The position numbers were made by a program, and so were the translations under genes. Below, piece after piece: positions 43,005-52,843 of a DNA stretch of 64,000 nt (the first letter of the stretch is position 1; each line of letters opens with the position of its first letter). Where the stretch lies: positions 31,829 through 95,828 of the forward strand of contig NZ_FOQK01000001.1 of the NCBI RefSeq assembly GCF_900113715.1, given 5' to 3'. The notes beneath the pieces were generated by a model. It saw only the letters and a list, made by a program, of their open reading frames with translations. It had not been told where the DNA came from and did no database searches. The DNA is from Pseudoselenomonas ruminantium. GTDB taxonomy: Bacteria; Bacillota; Negativicutes; Selenomonadales; Selenomonadaceae.

Positions 43005-43982
43005 ATGTATGCGAACCAACAGATCGAACAACTGGATAGAGAGAAGCTGCAGGATTTGCAGCTCGAACGGCTGAAGAAGCAAATCAAATGGGCGCAGGAG
43101 AAGAGCCTTTTCTACCAAAGACAATTTGCGGAAAAGGGCGTATCCGCTGCGGATATCCAAAGTCTTGCGGACATTGCCAAATTGCCGTTCCTGGAAAGAA
43201 ATATGCTGTATCGTGTTGATTCGCTTGATATCTTGACGATGCCGCTTTCGGGGATCCTGCGCTTCAATGTGATGCAGCAGGAAACCGGCGAGATCACCAA
43301 GTTCTATACCAATGGGGATATTGCGCATAATGTCGAGATGATGACGCGCTGCCTGGTGGCTGCGGGCATCACAAATGCATCGATTGTGGCCCTGCAGGGC
43401 GATATGTCTGACAGCCGTCTTCTGGACATCCAGTATGCGCTGGAGCTGATCGGCTCGACGGTGGTGCCGATGGGCACAGATTACCGGCAATGGCTCCGTC
43501 TGATGGAGCTTATGAGCATGGATACCCTGGTCAGCACGCCACAGCTCATCATGCAGCTGATCATCCAGCTGCAGGCAACGGGCAAGAACATCGTGGACTA
43601 CCCGCTGAACCGTGTCATCTGCTGCAATACGCAGGGGGTGCAGAATCCGATGCAGCGTCATATCCAGGATCGCACCAAGGCGCAGGTGTTCAATCTCTAT
43701 GAACCGGCGGAACTCGGGACGGCAGGTATACTGTATCCCTGTGAGGCACATAACGGCTATCATATCCAGGAAGATTATTATTATCCAGAGATTGTGGCCT
43801 TCAACAGCGACCAGGTGGTAACGGAACCGCATCAGATGGGTGAGCTGGTGCTTACCAGCCTCATGAATGAGGCCATGCCGCTGATACGCTACCGCACCGG
43901 ACAGGCCGTGATGATGGAGACCGAAGAATGCCGCTGCGGCCGGACACTTCGTCGTGTCACGACACCGTTTTCTTTTATGTAA
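43005..43982 (+). CDS. Truncated, degenerate phenylacetate-CoA ligase-like protein
   Basis: The 325-residue protein resembles the N-terminal part of PaaK: RLKKQIKWAQEKSLFY, then IAKLPFLERNML, and late PLIRYRTGQ and CRCGRTLRR. The ATP/phosphate loop of PaaK (SSGTTGxPT) is replaced by VMQQETGEITK (89-99). The protein stops just after the CGRTLRR segment, where the C-terminal domain with the catalytic Lys would follow. Usual PaaK length is about 430. Acyl-CoA synthesis is therefore doubtful; a binding or regulatory role is possible. The frame is intact, has a terminator and follows cheR by 37 bases. Confidence 0.72.
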   Translation: MYANQQIEQLDREKLQDLQLERLKKQIKWAQEKSLFYQRQFAEKGVSAADIQSLADIAKLPFLERNMLYRVDSLDILTMPLSGILRFNVMQQETGEITKFYTNGDIAHNVEMMTRCLVAAGITNASIVALQGDMSDSRLLDIQYALELIGSTVVPMGTDYRQWLRLMELMSMDTLVSTPQLIMQLIIQLQATGKNIVDYPLNRVICCNTQGVQNPMQRHIQDRTKAQVFNLYEPAELGTAGILYPCEAHNGYHIQEDYYYPEIVAFNSDQVVTEPHQMGELVLTSLMNEAMPLIRYRTGQAVMMETEECRCGRTLRRVTTPFSFM

Positions 43983-43984
43983 GC

Positions 43985-44024
43985 AAAGGGACATATTCCT
44001 GCGAGGGGATATGTCCTTTCTTTT
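43985..44024 (+). terminator. Terminator after the PaaK-like gene
   Basis: A stem of about 12 bp (arms at 43986-43999 and 44006-44018) is followed by a T-rich tract. Confidence 0.8.
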
Positions 44025-44053
44025 GTGGTTGCTATTGACAAAGGCAGGTTATC

Positions 44054-47000
44054 ATGACAGCAAAACTAGATTTCATCATTGGCCGCGCAGGCACGGGCAA
44101 GACCCAGGCCTGTCTGGCGGCGATGCGCGCAAAGATGCAGCAGGAGCCCTTGGGGCCCGCGCTTATCCTGCTGCTGCCCGAGCATATGACCTATAAGGTG
44201 GAGCGGGAACTGGCTACCATGATGGAGAAAAATGGCCAGGGCTTTTTCCGTGCTTATGTTTTCGGTTTCCGCCGCTTTGCCCGGCAGATTTTAATGGAAA
44301 CTGGCGGGGAGTTGCCTCGTATCAGCGACGTGGGACGGCGGCTGCTCCTGCAAAAATTGCTGCTTCAGCACCAGAAGGACAAGGATCTGACGGTCTTTGC
44401 CCGGGCGGCACGTCAGCGGGGCTTTACGGAAACCTTGTCGGATGCCATCAAGGAGATGAAGAGTTATCGGCTCTCTACGGATACTTTGCGGCAGGCCGCA
44501 GACATGGTAGGGACAGGCCAGGAGCGTCTCTCGGGCAAGGTGCGGGAGCTCAGCACTTTGGCGGATGAGTTTGCTGCCGCCATGGATGGACGTAAAAGCG
44601 ATGCGGAAGATTTGATGAACATACTGGCGGAGAAGATTCCTGAGGCCGAGCTTATGCAAGGCGCTGAAGTCTGGATTGACGGCTTTGTGTTTTTCAATCC
44701 GCAAGAGATGCATGTGTTGGCCGCAATCCTTGCCAGCGCAGCCAAAGTCCATATCACGCTGCCGATGATGGGAGAAAATCTGCCTGGTGGTCAGGTGAAC
44801 TTCCAGCTGACGGAGAATACCAGCGAGACGGGGCTGTTTAACCGTCCTTACCGCACTATGGAAAGTATTTGCCGGCTCATGCAGCGTTTTGTGCCGGAGC
44901 AGGCTGTTTTTGGGCAGCCGGTAACCTTGTTGACAGAGAATCATCGCGCTAAGAATCCTGCGCTTAGCTGGCTTGAGAAAAATTTATTCAGCCAGGCTGA
45001 TGCCAGTGAGGAAGTACCGCAGGGATTACGGCTCGTGGAGGCTGCCAACCGTCGTATTGAGGTTGAGACGGCAGCGGCAGACATCCTGCGGCTGGTGCGG
45101 GAGGAAGGCTACCGCTATCGGGAAATCGGCATCCTTATCCGCAATGCCGAGGATTATGATGGCATTTTGCCGTTGGTTTTTCAGGATTATGGCATTCCGT
45201 TCTTTCAGGATGGCAAGCGCCAGAGCATCCATCATCCGCTGGCGGAGCTTTTGCGCTCGGGGCTGGAAGTGGTGCAGAGAGGCTGGAATTATGAAAACAT
45301 CTTCCGCTGCTTGCGCACAGGTTTTTTCCCGTTAGTGCGTGAGGATGTCGATAAGCTGGAAAATTATGTGCTGGAGTTTGGTTTGCGGGGCCGCAAGCGT
45401 TGGCTGCAAGAGGCGGATTGGAACTGGCACCGGCGGTATTCGCTGGAGGAAGAGACAGAGGAAGCCGACGCGGAGACCAAGGAGCGTTTGGCGTTGGTGG
45501 ATGGCCTGCGGCGGCAGGCCGTGGCGGCGCTTTCCCGCTTTGACCAGTCAATCCGGCAGGCAGAAGATGTGACCGGTCAAGTTACGGCGCTTTATGATTT
45601 GCTGATAGACTTGGAGGTGCCTGCTCATCTGGCAAAGTGGCAGGAAATGGCCGAAGCTGAAGGGCGCCTGGCCGATGCCGCCGAACACCGGCAGATTTGG
45701 GAAGACATCATGGACTTTTTCGATCAGCTGGTGGAAATCAGCGGCCAGGAAAAGATGAGCCTTAGTGATTTTGCGGCAGTGCTCGGGGATGGCCTGGATG
45801 CCGTGAGCCTGTCTTTGATTCCGCCCGGGCTTGACTATGTGACAGTAGCATCCTTTGACCAGAACAGCCTGGCGGGCACCAGAGCTATTTATATCTTGGG
45901 GGCCAATGCTGGGATCATGCCCCGGCGTATTGGTGAGACGGGGATGTTTACCGATGCGGACAGGCTGCATCTGGCCGAGGCTTTGGCGCAAATGCCCGGG
46001 GAGGAAGGCGAAGCGCCCATGATATCCCGCGGGGGACAGGAACGCAGCTTTGGTGAGCGCTTCCTGCTCTACCGCGGTTTTAATGAAGCCAGCGAGTATC
46101 TTTGGGTGTCCTATGCTTTGGCTGATGCTGAGGGAAATGGCCTGCAGCCCGCTGCTTTGGTGGGAAAGCTAAGGCAGTGTTTCCCTAAGCTCAAACTGCT
46201 ATCGATTCCGTTGGAGACTTTGGGCCGTCACGATATGCTGCAGCTGGCTGCTCCCGGCCCGGCGCTATCGGGGCTGTCCAGTGCGCTGCGGGGGCGGCGG
46301 GACGAAGGGAAGATGGATGTTTTTTGGCAGGATGTTTATAACTGGGCCTTGCATCAGCCAGAACGAAAGCGGCCGCTGCAGTTGGCACTAGCGGGGTTAG
46401 CGCCGCTAGCTCCCGTAGGAGAAATATCTCCGGAGCTTGCGCAGGCAATCTTCCTGCGGGGAAAATTCCTGCGGGGCAGTGTGACTCAGTTCGAGCAGTT
46501 CCGCCGTTGTCCCTTTGCACACTTTGCCAGCTATGGCCTCAAACTGCAGGAACGGCGTACTTATGAGTTCCGGCAGATGGACTTAGGACAGCTTCTCCAT
46601 GAAGTCCTGCGGGAATATGGGGAAATGGTGGCGCGTGATTATCAGCATCGTTGGCAGGATGTACCCTGGGAAAAACGGGGACAAATCTGCCAGAAGCTGG
46701 TGGAGGAAATTGCGCCGCGTTTGCAGAGTGAAATTCTCTTGAGCCGTCCCGACTATCGTCATTACAAGCGGCGTATGGCGGACACGGCCCTGCAGGCGGT
46801 TAATCATCTCTCTGCCTGGGCAGCTATGTCGGAATTTCAGCCTGCTTACTTTGAGGAAGGCTTTGGCCATGGCGGCGACCGGGTACAGCTGACACCTTTG
46901 CCATTGGGGGGCGGTTTTTCCTTGTCCTTGAAAGGCCAGATTGATCGTTTGGATGTGCATCAGGAAAATCCCTATTTCTTGATTCTCGATTACAAGAGCG

Positions 47001-47644
47001 GCCAGGCCGCCATCAATCTCTTTGAAGTTTACTATGGGCTCAAATTGCAGCTGTTGGTATATCTGCTGGTAGGGCAGCAGCTCTTGAAACAGCAGGGAAC
47101 GGAGCGGCTGCCGGCGGGGATTCTCTATGCGCTGCTCCATAATCCCAGCATAGTCACAGATCGGCGGATGACCACGGAGGAAATGCAAGCGGCAATCAAA
47201 AAGAAGCTCACCATGCCTGGATGGGTGCTGGCGGATATGGAAGTAATCCGTAGCATTGATGCGGAGCTGGAGCATATCAAGCCGCAGACAAAAAAGGATG
47301 GGGAGCTGGACAGCAACACCGTCAAAGGCCACTATATCCGCACCCAGCAGGAATTTGAACTGATGCTGGGGTATGTGGACTACATATTGAAGGACACTGG
47401 CCGTGCTATTTTGGGCGGGGATATCCGCATAAGTCCGTGCCGCTATGACAAAAATCCCAAGCGCACGGCTTGCACGTATTGCAATTACCGGGTGCTCTGC
47501 GGTTTTGAGCCTGATATTGCAGGTTTTGCCTACCATGAGGTGAGCAATTTTGATGAGGAAGAAATGGAACGCCGTATGGCGGAAAAGATTGGAAGAGAGG
47601 ATTTAGCTCATGCCATATACCAAGGACCAACAGACAGCCATTGA
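44054..47644 (+). CDS. addB: ATP-dependent helicase/deoxyribonuclease subunit B
   Basis: AddB pairs with AddA to process double-strand DNA ends for recombination. The 1196-residue protein starts with FIIGRAGTGKTQACL (P-loop). It has FEQFRRCPFAHFASYGL, holding the first Cys of the Fe-S cluster, and the nuclease motif FLILDYKSGQAA. CRYDKNPKRTACTYCNYRVLC near the C-terminus, cited here in parts, gives the remaining cluster Cys. It overlaps addA by 35 bases. AGGCAGG lies before the ATG. By eye the gene uses TTG, TTT and CGG more than its neighbours. Confidence 0.95.
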   Translation: MTAKLDFIIGRAGTGKTQACLAAMRAKMQQEPLGPALILLLPEHMTYKVERELATMMEKNGQGFFRAYVFGFRRFARQILMETGGELPRISDVGRRLLLQKLLLQHQKDKDLTVFARAARQRGFTETLSDAIKEMKSYRLSTDTLRQAADMVGTGQERLSGKVRELSTLADEFAAAMDGRKSDAEDLMNILAEKIPEAELMQGAEVWIDGFVFFNPQEMHVLAAILASAAKVHITLPMMGENLPGGQVNFQLTENTSETGLFNRPYRTMESICRLMQRFVPEQAVFGQPVTLLTENHRAKNPALSWLEKNLFSQADASEEVPQGLRLVEAANRRIEVETAAADILRLVREEGYRYREIGILIRNAEDYDGILPLVFQDYGIPFFQDGKRQSIHHPLAELLRSGLEVVQRGWNYENIFRCLRTGFFPLVREDVDKLENYVLEFGLRGRKRWLQEADWNWHRRYSLEEETEEADAETKERLALVDGLRRQAVAALSRFDQSIRQAEDVTGQVTALYDLLIDLEVPAHLAKWQEMAEAEGRLADAAEHRQIWEDIMDFFDQLVEISGQEKMSLSDFAAVLGDGLDAVSLSLIPPGLDYVTVASFDQNSLAGTRAIYILGANAGIMPRRIGETGMFTDADRLHLAEALAQMPGEEGEAPMISRGGQERSFGERFLLYRGFNEASEYLWVSYALADAEGNGLQPAALVGKLRQCFPKLKLLSIPLETLGRHDMLQLAAPGPALSGLSSALRGRRDEGKMDVFWQDVYNWALHQPERKRPLQLALAGLAPLAPVGEISPELAQAIFLRGKFLRGSVTQFEQFRRCPFAHFASYGLKLQERRTYEFRQMDLGQLLHEVLREYGEMVARDYQHRWQDVPWEKRGQICQKLVEEIAPRLQSEILLSRPDYRHYKRRMADTALQAVNHLSAWAAMSEFQPAYFEEGFGHGGDRVQLTPLPLGGGFSLSLKGQIDRLDVHQENPYFLILDYKSGQAAINLFEVYYGLKLQLLVYLLVGQQLLKQQGTERLPAGILYALLHNPSIVTDRRMTTEEMQAAIKKKLTMPGWVLADMEVIRSIDAELEHIKPQTKKDGELDSNTVKGHYIRTQQEFELMLGYVDYILKDTGRAILGGDIRISPCRYDKNPKRTACTYCNYRVLCGFEPDIAGFAYHEVSNFDEEEMERRMAEKIGREDLAHAIYQGPTDSH

Positions 47645-50600
47645 GGCCAGGGGCCGCAACATCCTGGTGGCTGCTGCCGCCGGTTCCGGTAAGACCCGGG
47701 TGCTGGTGGAGCGCATTATCCGCCAGCTCATTGCGGGCGAGCTGGATGTGGATGAACTGCTGGTGGTGACCTTCACCAACGCGGCGGCGGCCGAGATGCG
47801 TGAGCGCATTGAGGCTGCTTTGGAAACGGAATTAGCAGCAGTAACCGACAGGAAAATTGCTGCCCGGCTGGAACGGCAGATGGTACTATTGACTGGTGCC
47901 GATATCTGCACCTTTCATTCCTTCTGCCAGCGGCTTATCCGCCAGCATATCGATGCCCTGGAGGTAGATCCAAAGTTCCGTCTGGCCAGTGAACAGGAGT
48001 TAGTGCTCCTTAAAAACGATACGTTGGAAGCCATGCTGGCAGAAAAATATGAACGCCCGCTGGAAGCAGAAAAACTGCCCGATTGGGAGGGCTTTATTTC
48101 CTTTATGGACGATTATGGCGATGAAAAGGGAGACGAGGAAGTCAAGCAGGCGGTGTTAAGGCTTCATACTTTTGCGCAGAGCCAGCCTTTTCCGGAAAAG
48201 TGGCTGCATAGCCAGCAGGCAAGGCAGGATGAGAACCTTGCCAATTCGCCATGGCTGGCTGCGGCAGTGCCGGAGATGCGGGCCAGCCTGCTGGCAGTTA
48301 TCAGCCAGTATGAGGAAGCCGCCGCCTTGGGCAAGGGGCAGGATGATCCGGCCCTGTCTGCGGCCTGGCAGCCTTATGCTGAGCTGATGCAGCAGGATTT
48401 GGCGGGGCTCGATGCCATCCGCGAAGCCTTTAACGTGTTGGAGGCTAATCCCAGCGGAAAAACGTGGGATGAACTGGTCCGGCAGGTCAGCAAATTCTCC
48501 TGGAAGGCTATGCGGGGAAAAATCTATAACGATCTCAAGAATCTCTATCCGGACATCCGCGAACAGTTTAACGGCCGGCGGGACGCGGTAAAGAAAGCCC
48601 TGAAAAAATTTGCCGATAATTATCTGGGGCAGGAAGCTGCCCAGATTGCGGAAGATATTGCGGCCAACCAGCGGACAGCTTCGATTTATGTGCAGCTGGC
48701 GCTGGATTTTGGCAGGGCGCTGCAGGAAGCGAAAAGGGAGCGCAACATTCTGGATTTCAACGATCTGGAGCATTTTGCGCTGGCAATCCTCTGTGCTTAT
48801 GACGAAGCGGGGGCGGTTATGCCCAGTCCCGCTGCGCGCTCCTTGCAGGAGAAATATAAGTCTATCATGGTGGATGAGTATCAGGATACCAATGGCGTGC
48901 AGGAGGCTATATTGAATCTCATTGCCCGCGAGAACAACCGCTTTACAGTTGGCGATGTGAAGCAGAGCATCTATCGTTTCCGTCTGGCCGATCCCTATCT
49001 CTTTCAGGCCAAGTACGATAGTTTCCCCGAAAAACCAGCGGCAGAAGATAAGAATCAGCGTATCAATATGAAGCAGAACTTCCGCAGCCGGGAAGAGGTG
49101 CTGGCGCCGATTAATTTTATCTTTGACCAGATCATGACCAGAGGGGCAGCTGAAATAGAATACGATGTCAACAGCAAGCTTTATCCTGGCAAGGATTATC
49201 CTGCTCATACGCATAGCTTTGCCGGGACGGATGGTGCTATGGAATTGGATTTGGTCCTGCGGGGCGGTCCGGAGGAAAAGACAGTATCGGCGGAAAATGC
49301 TAGTGAGGAGGATACCGAGGATTTGTCCGGCTTCAAACTGGAGGCGGCCTATATCGCCAGGCGCATCGGCCAGCTGATGGAGCAGGGCTATATGGTCCTC
49401 GATAAAGACAGCGATACCTATCGTCCGCTGGAGTTCCGGGATATTGCAGTGTTGCTGCGGGCAGTCAGCGGCAAGGCCAGCATCCTGCTCGAAGCCTTGC
49501 GGAAAAGCAGTATTCCCGCCTATGCGGAGGTAGATGGCGGCTACTTTGAGGCGGCAGAGGTGCGGCTGGTGCTGGCCCTGCTCACAGTCATCGACAATGT
49601 ACGTCAGGATATTCCGCTGGCAGCGGTGCTGGCTTCGCCGATTGGCGGTTTTTCCATGGAGGAACTGGCCAAAATCCGTTTGGCGTCGGCTACGGGCGAT
49701 TTGTATGATGGCCTGCTGGCCAGCTTTTCGGTGGACAGCGAAATGCCGCAGGAACTTGCGGCCCGCACTGCGGCATTTCAAGCAGAACTGGCCAAATGGC
49801 GCAGCTACGCTGTAAGCCACAGTGTGCCTGAACTTATCTGGCTCTTGTATCGGGAGACCGGCTACTATGATTATGTGGGCGGTCTTAAAGGCGGTCTTTT
49901 GCGTCAGGCCAATCTGCGCATGCTGGCAGATCGGGCGGCAGAGTATGAGCGCAGCAATTATCGTGGACTCTTCCGTTTCTTGCGCTTTATCGAAAATCTC
50001 AAGAAGCGGGATACGGATCTATCGGTGGCCCGTACTTTGGGGGCCAGCGAAAACGTAGTGCGCATCATGAGTATCCACCGCAGCAAGGGATTGGAGTTTC
50101 CCGTGGTCATTGTTGCGGATATGGCTAAGAAGTTTAATCTGCGGGATGCTACGGGCACCTTCTTGCTGCACAAGGAACTTGGAATTGGTGTGCGCATTGC
50201 CGAGCGGTCGCAGGTGGGGCGGCAGATCTATAAATCCCTGCCCTGGCAGGCGGTAGCGGCCAAAATCCGCGCCGAGTCCAAGGCGGAGGAAATGCGTATC
50301 CTTTATGTGGCCATGACTCGCGCCCGTGAAAAATTGATTTTGACTGGCGTTATCGCTGAGGAAAGTGCTGAGAAAAAAGCCCAAGGCTATTGCCGCTATG
50401 TGGCTAGGAAGGAGGCGCAGCTGCCGGACTTTGTCATTATGGGGGCCGATAGTTACCTTGACTGGGTGGCCTTAGCCTTGAGCCGTCATAGTGCAGGAAA
50501 GACGCTGCGGGAAATGGCGGGGATTAGCGAGGACTGCGCGCTGGAACAGGAGCTGGAGCCTGCGGCCCAGCTGCAGATAAATCTTTATCCTGCAGCTGAG

Positions 50601-51524
50601 GTAAGCGAAACGGCAGCTGCGGAAAGCAGTCAGGATGAACTACTGCAGGCTGCCCTTGCCCTAAAACCGATGCCGGCATCTCCGGAAAGGGAAACGGTAG
50701 AGGCTATGCTGGACTGGACTTATCCTGATCGGGGCCTTATGAGCGTTCCAGCCAAGCTTACGGTAACGGAGATAAAGCGGCGCTTTGCCATAAGCCAGGA
50801 ATGGGACGATGATCTGCCTAATGCCCGTCAATTGATTGTACGGAATGAGGAAGGCGAACAGGAAGCTTTCGAGGATGACAAGTCAGAAATTGACAAGTCA
50901 AAAATTGACAAGTCACTTTCTGACTTGTCAAACGTGGAGGAAGCCGCTTGGCCACGGCCACGTTTTATGCAGGAACAGGATAAAAGACTCTCGCCGATGG
51001 AGCGGGGCACCATCATGCACACGGTAATGCAGCGGCTGGATTTCCATGGCGATTTGAGCTTTGCTGGCATCAAAAGGCAGGTGGCTGGGCTGGAAGCCAA
51101 GGGAATCCTGCCGGAAGGAGCAGGAAAAATTGTCTATATTAAGGGCATCCAGGGCTTTTTCCAGTCGGAAATCGGGCAGCAGGTGCTGACAGCTCCCGCG
51201 GTTTACCGGGAACTGCCCTTCAGCCGGATGCTTAGGGCAAAAGATTTCTATCCCGAAGTGCAGGAGGAAAGAGAGTTGCTGTTTACACAGGGGGTTATTG
51301 ACCTGCTGGTGGAAACGGCAGACGGAAAATTAATCCTCATTGACTATAAGACCGACAGGCTGACCGATGCGGCCCGCATCCGGCAGCGCTATCAGATCCA
51401 GCTGGATTTGTATCGTCAGGCTGTGGAGGCCATCCTGGGCCGAAAGGTAGACAAAACGTATCTCTATCTGCTGCAAAATGGCAGTTTCGTGGCTATGGAT
51501 AGGCTAAAGGAAACGGGAAAATGA
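47610..51524 (+). CDS. addA: ATP-dependent helicase/nuclease subunit A
   Basis: The 1304-residue protein has UvrD-type helicase motifs: AAAGSGKTRVLVERII (P-loop), VTFTNAAAAEMRERI, IMVDEYQDTNGVQE, GDVKQSIYRFRLADP, MSIHRSKGLEFPVV and LYVAMTRAREKLIL. A C-terminal RecB-type nuclease contains LILIDYKTDRL. It unwinds and degrades broken DNA ends with AddB. A short acidic linker (about 1090-1107) of DKSxI repeats, encoded by a palindromic DNA repeat, lies between helicase and nuclease. Start ATG 47610 lies inside addB. Confidence 0.96.
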   Translation: MPYTKDQQTAIEARGRNILVAAAAGSGKTRVLVERIIRQLIAGELDVDELLVVTFTNAAAAEMRERIEAALETELAAVTDRKIAARLERQMVLLTGADICTFHSFCQRLIRQHIDALEVDPKFRLASEQELVLLKNDTLEAMLAEKYERPLEAEKLPDWEGFISFMDDYGDEKGDEEVKQAVLRLHTFAQSQPFPEKWLHSQQARQDENLANSPWLAAAVPEMRASLLAVISQYEEAAALGKGQDDPALSAAWQPYAELMQQDLAGLDAIREAFNVLEANPSGKTWDELVRQVSKFSWKAMRGKIYNDLKNLYPDIREQFNGRRDAVKKALKKFADNYLGQEAAQIAEDIAANQRTASIYVQLALDFGRALQEAKRERNILDFNDLEHFALAILCAYDEAGAVMPSPAARSLQEKYKSIMVDEYQDTNGVQEAILNLIARENNRFTVGDVKQSIYRFRLADPYLFQAKYDSFPEKPAAEDKNQRINMKQNFRSREEVLAPINFIFDQIMTRGAAEIEYDVNSKLYPGKDYPAHTHSFAGTDGAMELDLVLRGGPEEKTVSAENASEEDTEDLSGFKLEAAYIARRIGQLMEQGYMVLDKDSDTYRPLEFRDIAVLLRAVSGKASILLEALRKSSIPAYAEVDGGYFEAAEVRLVLALLTVIDNVRQDIPLAAVLASPIGGFSMEELAKIRLASATGDLYDGLLASFSVDSEMPQELAARTAAFQAELAKWRSYAVSHSVPELIWLLYRETGYYDYVGGLKGGLLRQANLRMLADRAAEYERSNYRGLFRFLRFIENLKKRDTDLSVARTLGASENVVRIMSIHRSKGLEFPVVIVADMAKKFNLRDATGTFLLHKELGIGVRIAERSQVGRQIYKSLPWQAVAAKIRAESKAEEMRILYVAMTRAREKLILTGVIAEESAEKKAQGYCRYVARKEAQLPDFVIMGADSYLDWVALALSRHSAGKTLREMAGISEDCALEQELEPAAQLQINLYPAAEVSETAAAESSQDELLQAALALKPMPASPERETVEAMLDWTYPDRGLMSVPAKLTVTEIKRRFAISQEWDDDLPNARQLIVRNEEGEQEAFEDDKSEIDKSKIDKSLSDLSNVEEAAWPRPRFMQEQDKRLSPMERGTIMHTVMQRLDFHGDLSFAGIKRQVAGLEAKGILPEGAGKIVYIKGIQGFFQSEIGQQVLTAPAVYRELPFSRMLRAKDFYPEVQEERELLFTQGVIDLLVETADGKLILIDYKTDRLTDAARIRQRYQIQLDLYRQAVEAILGRKVDKTYLYLLQNGSFVAMDRLKETGK
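50876..50930 (+). repeat. Four TGACwwGTCA units at 15-nt spacing inside addA
   Basis: TGACAAGTCA occurs at 50876, 50891 and 50906, and its reverse complement TGACTTGTCA at 50921, all exactly 15 bases apart. Each unit is a near-palindrome, and the last can pair with any earlier one. The period keeps the frame and encodes a DKS-x-I linker. It sits in the helicase-nuclease linker of addA. Confidence 0.85.
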
Positions 51525-51582
51525 ATAAGGAAAAGTATCAGCAGCCATAGCCAAAGCCTTTGCCGAAAGCAAATTGTTCTGA
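51521..51582 (+). pseudogene. Possible remnant of a short gene after addA
   Basis: An ATG overlapping the addA stop begins MNKEKYQQP and stops at 51550. In another frame GCAGCC at 51541 reads AAIAKAFAESKLF, then stop at 51582. The two parts could be the ends of a gene joined by a deletion or frameshift. The sequence is too short to identify. Confidence 0.25.
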
Positions 51583-51613
51583 AAAGATATTTTTAGAAGG
51601 GGTTGATACAATT

Positions 51614-52603
51614 ATGGCAACTGAGGAAAGTAAGTTTTGGGGAATACATACTTTGAATGATAATCTGTTCCTTAAAGATAGTATTATTGCAATAGGCTGG
51701 TCAGAGATGGGAAACCTTACCTTGCTGGAGGCAAAAAGAGAGGCTTTTAAAGAAAAATATATGCAGGTTTATCCTAATGCTAAGAAGGGGAGCATTGCGA
51801 CTAGTGCAGGAATGCTTTATCGTTTTTGTCACGAAGTCCAAATAGGAGATTATGTTGTATTTCCGTCCAAGATTAACCGCGAAGTGAATATTGGTGTGAT
51901 TGAAGGTGCGTATAGTTATGATTCTGCGCAGGCAGAATATGTGCAGACTAGAAAAGTTAAGTGGCTGAAACATTTACCGCGGACGGTCTTTTCACAGGGG
52001 GCACTGTATGAAATTGGTTCAGCTATGAGTTTCTTCAGTGTGAAGAACTATGTAGAAGAGTTTATGGGAGCTTTGAATAAGAAGACAAACGAGCTCTTTA
52101 GTGCAGAGGCAGAAGACGATAGTGTTGGTGCAACGGCTGATGATATAATTGAAAGTACGAAAGACTTTATACTAAAAGAACTAAGCCGTCAATTAAAAGG
52201 CTATGATTTAGAAGAGTTTGTGGCTGATCTTTTAGGAGCGATGGGATATCGGACAATACTATCTCCTCATGGCGGAGATAGTGGTATAGATATTACTGCG
52301 TATAAGGATGAATTACCACCACGGATTTTAGTTCAGGTCAAGAGTCAGGACAGCGACATTAAGGAGGCAACGATTCAATCCTTAAAAGGAGCCATGCGTG
52401 AAGGCGATTACGGATTGTTTGTTACACTTTCCAATTATACGAAAAATGCGCATAAGTATCTTGAACGCACGCCGATAATTAGGGGGATAAATGGTACAGA
52501 GCTGGTAGAATTGATATTGAAATATTACGATGATTTGAGCGATAAATATAAAAAGATGATTCCTTTGAAGATGGTCTATATTCCTGTAATGAAATCAGAG
52601 TAG
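51614..52603 (+). CDS. Mrr-type restriction endonuclease with N-terminal EVE-like domain
   Basis: The 329-residue protein has an N-terminal domain (about 1-115, with KFWGIHTLNDNLFL and QIGDYVVFPSK) that resembles the PUA/EVE-like domain seen with Mrr nucleases. A C-terminal Mrr domain (about 185-300) carries the PD-(D/E)xK-type motif GIDITAYKDE followed by ILVQVKSQ. Such proteins cut modified or foreign DNA. ATG 51614 gives the domain start; the upstream frame is unconserved. Its wobble positions are clearly more A/T-rich than in the neighbouring genes, a sign of transfer. No methyltransferase is adjacent. Confidence 0.82.
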   Translation: MATEESKFWGIHTLNDNLFLKDSIIAIGWSEMGNLTLLEAKREAFKEKYMQVYPNAKKGSIATSAGMLYRFCHEVQIGDYVVFPSKINREVNIGVIEGAYSYDSAQAEYVQTRKVKWLKHLPRTVFSQGALYEIGSAMSFFSVKNYVEEFMGALNKKTNELFSAEAEDDSVGATADDIIESTKDFILKELSRQLKGYDLEEFVADLLGAMGYRTILSPHGGDSGIDITAYKDELPPRILVQVKSQDSDIKEATIQSLKGAMREGDYGLFVTLSNYTKNAHKYLERTPIIRGINGTELVELILKYYDDLSDKYKKMIPLKMVYIPVMKSE

Positions 52604-52690
52604 ACCATTATGGCAAAATGTTCCTTTTACTTCCAATAGAAACAAGTGATTTTCCTTTAAATGATTCAATAGTCGATAGGCTTGTGCTGG

Positions 52691-52742
52691 GGAAACGTGG
52701 AGCAGGGCGATTACATCTGCCCGGGCCACGTTTCCTTTTTTA
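52691..52742 (+). terminator. Terminator after the Mrr gene
   Basis: A 10-bp perfect stem (52691-52700 with 52726-52735), with further inner pairing, is followed by about seven T. Confidence 0.85.
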
Positions 52743-52814
52743 TTGGTTAGCACAGGCTGGTGAATATGAGGCTATCCAAGAGAGGTGTGTAGGTAGAGTT
52801 GCATTGGACAAGAT

Positions 52815-52843
52815 TTGTGCACAATTTTTTTTTATGATAGAAT
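52815..52843 (+). promoter_or_regulatory. Promoter of the tpsB-tpsA operon
   Basis: TTGTGC (52815-52820), 17 bases, TAGAAT (52838-52843), about 140 bases before the tpsB ATG. Confidence 0.5.
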
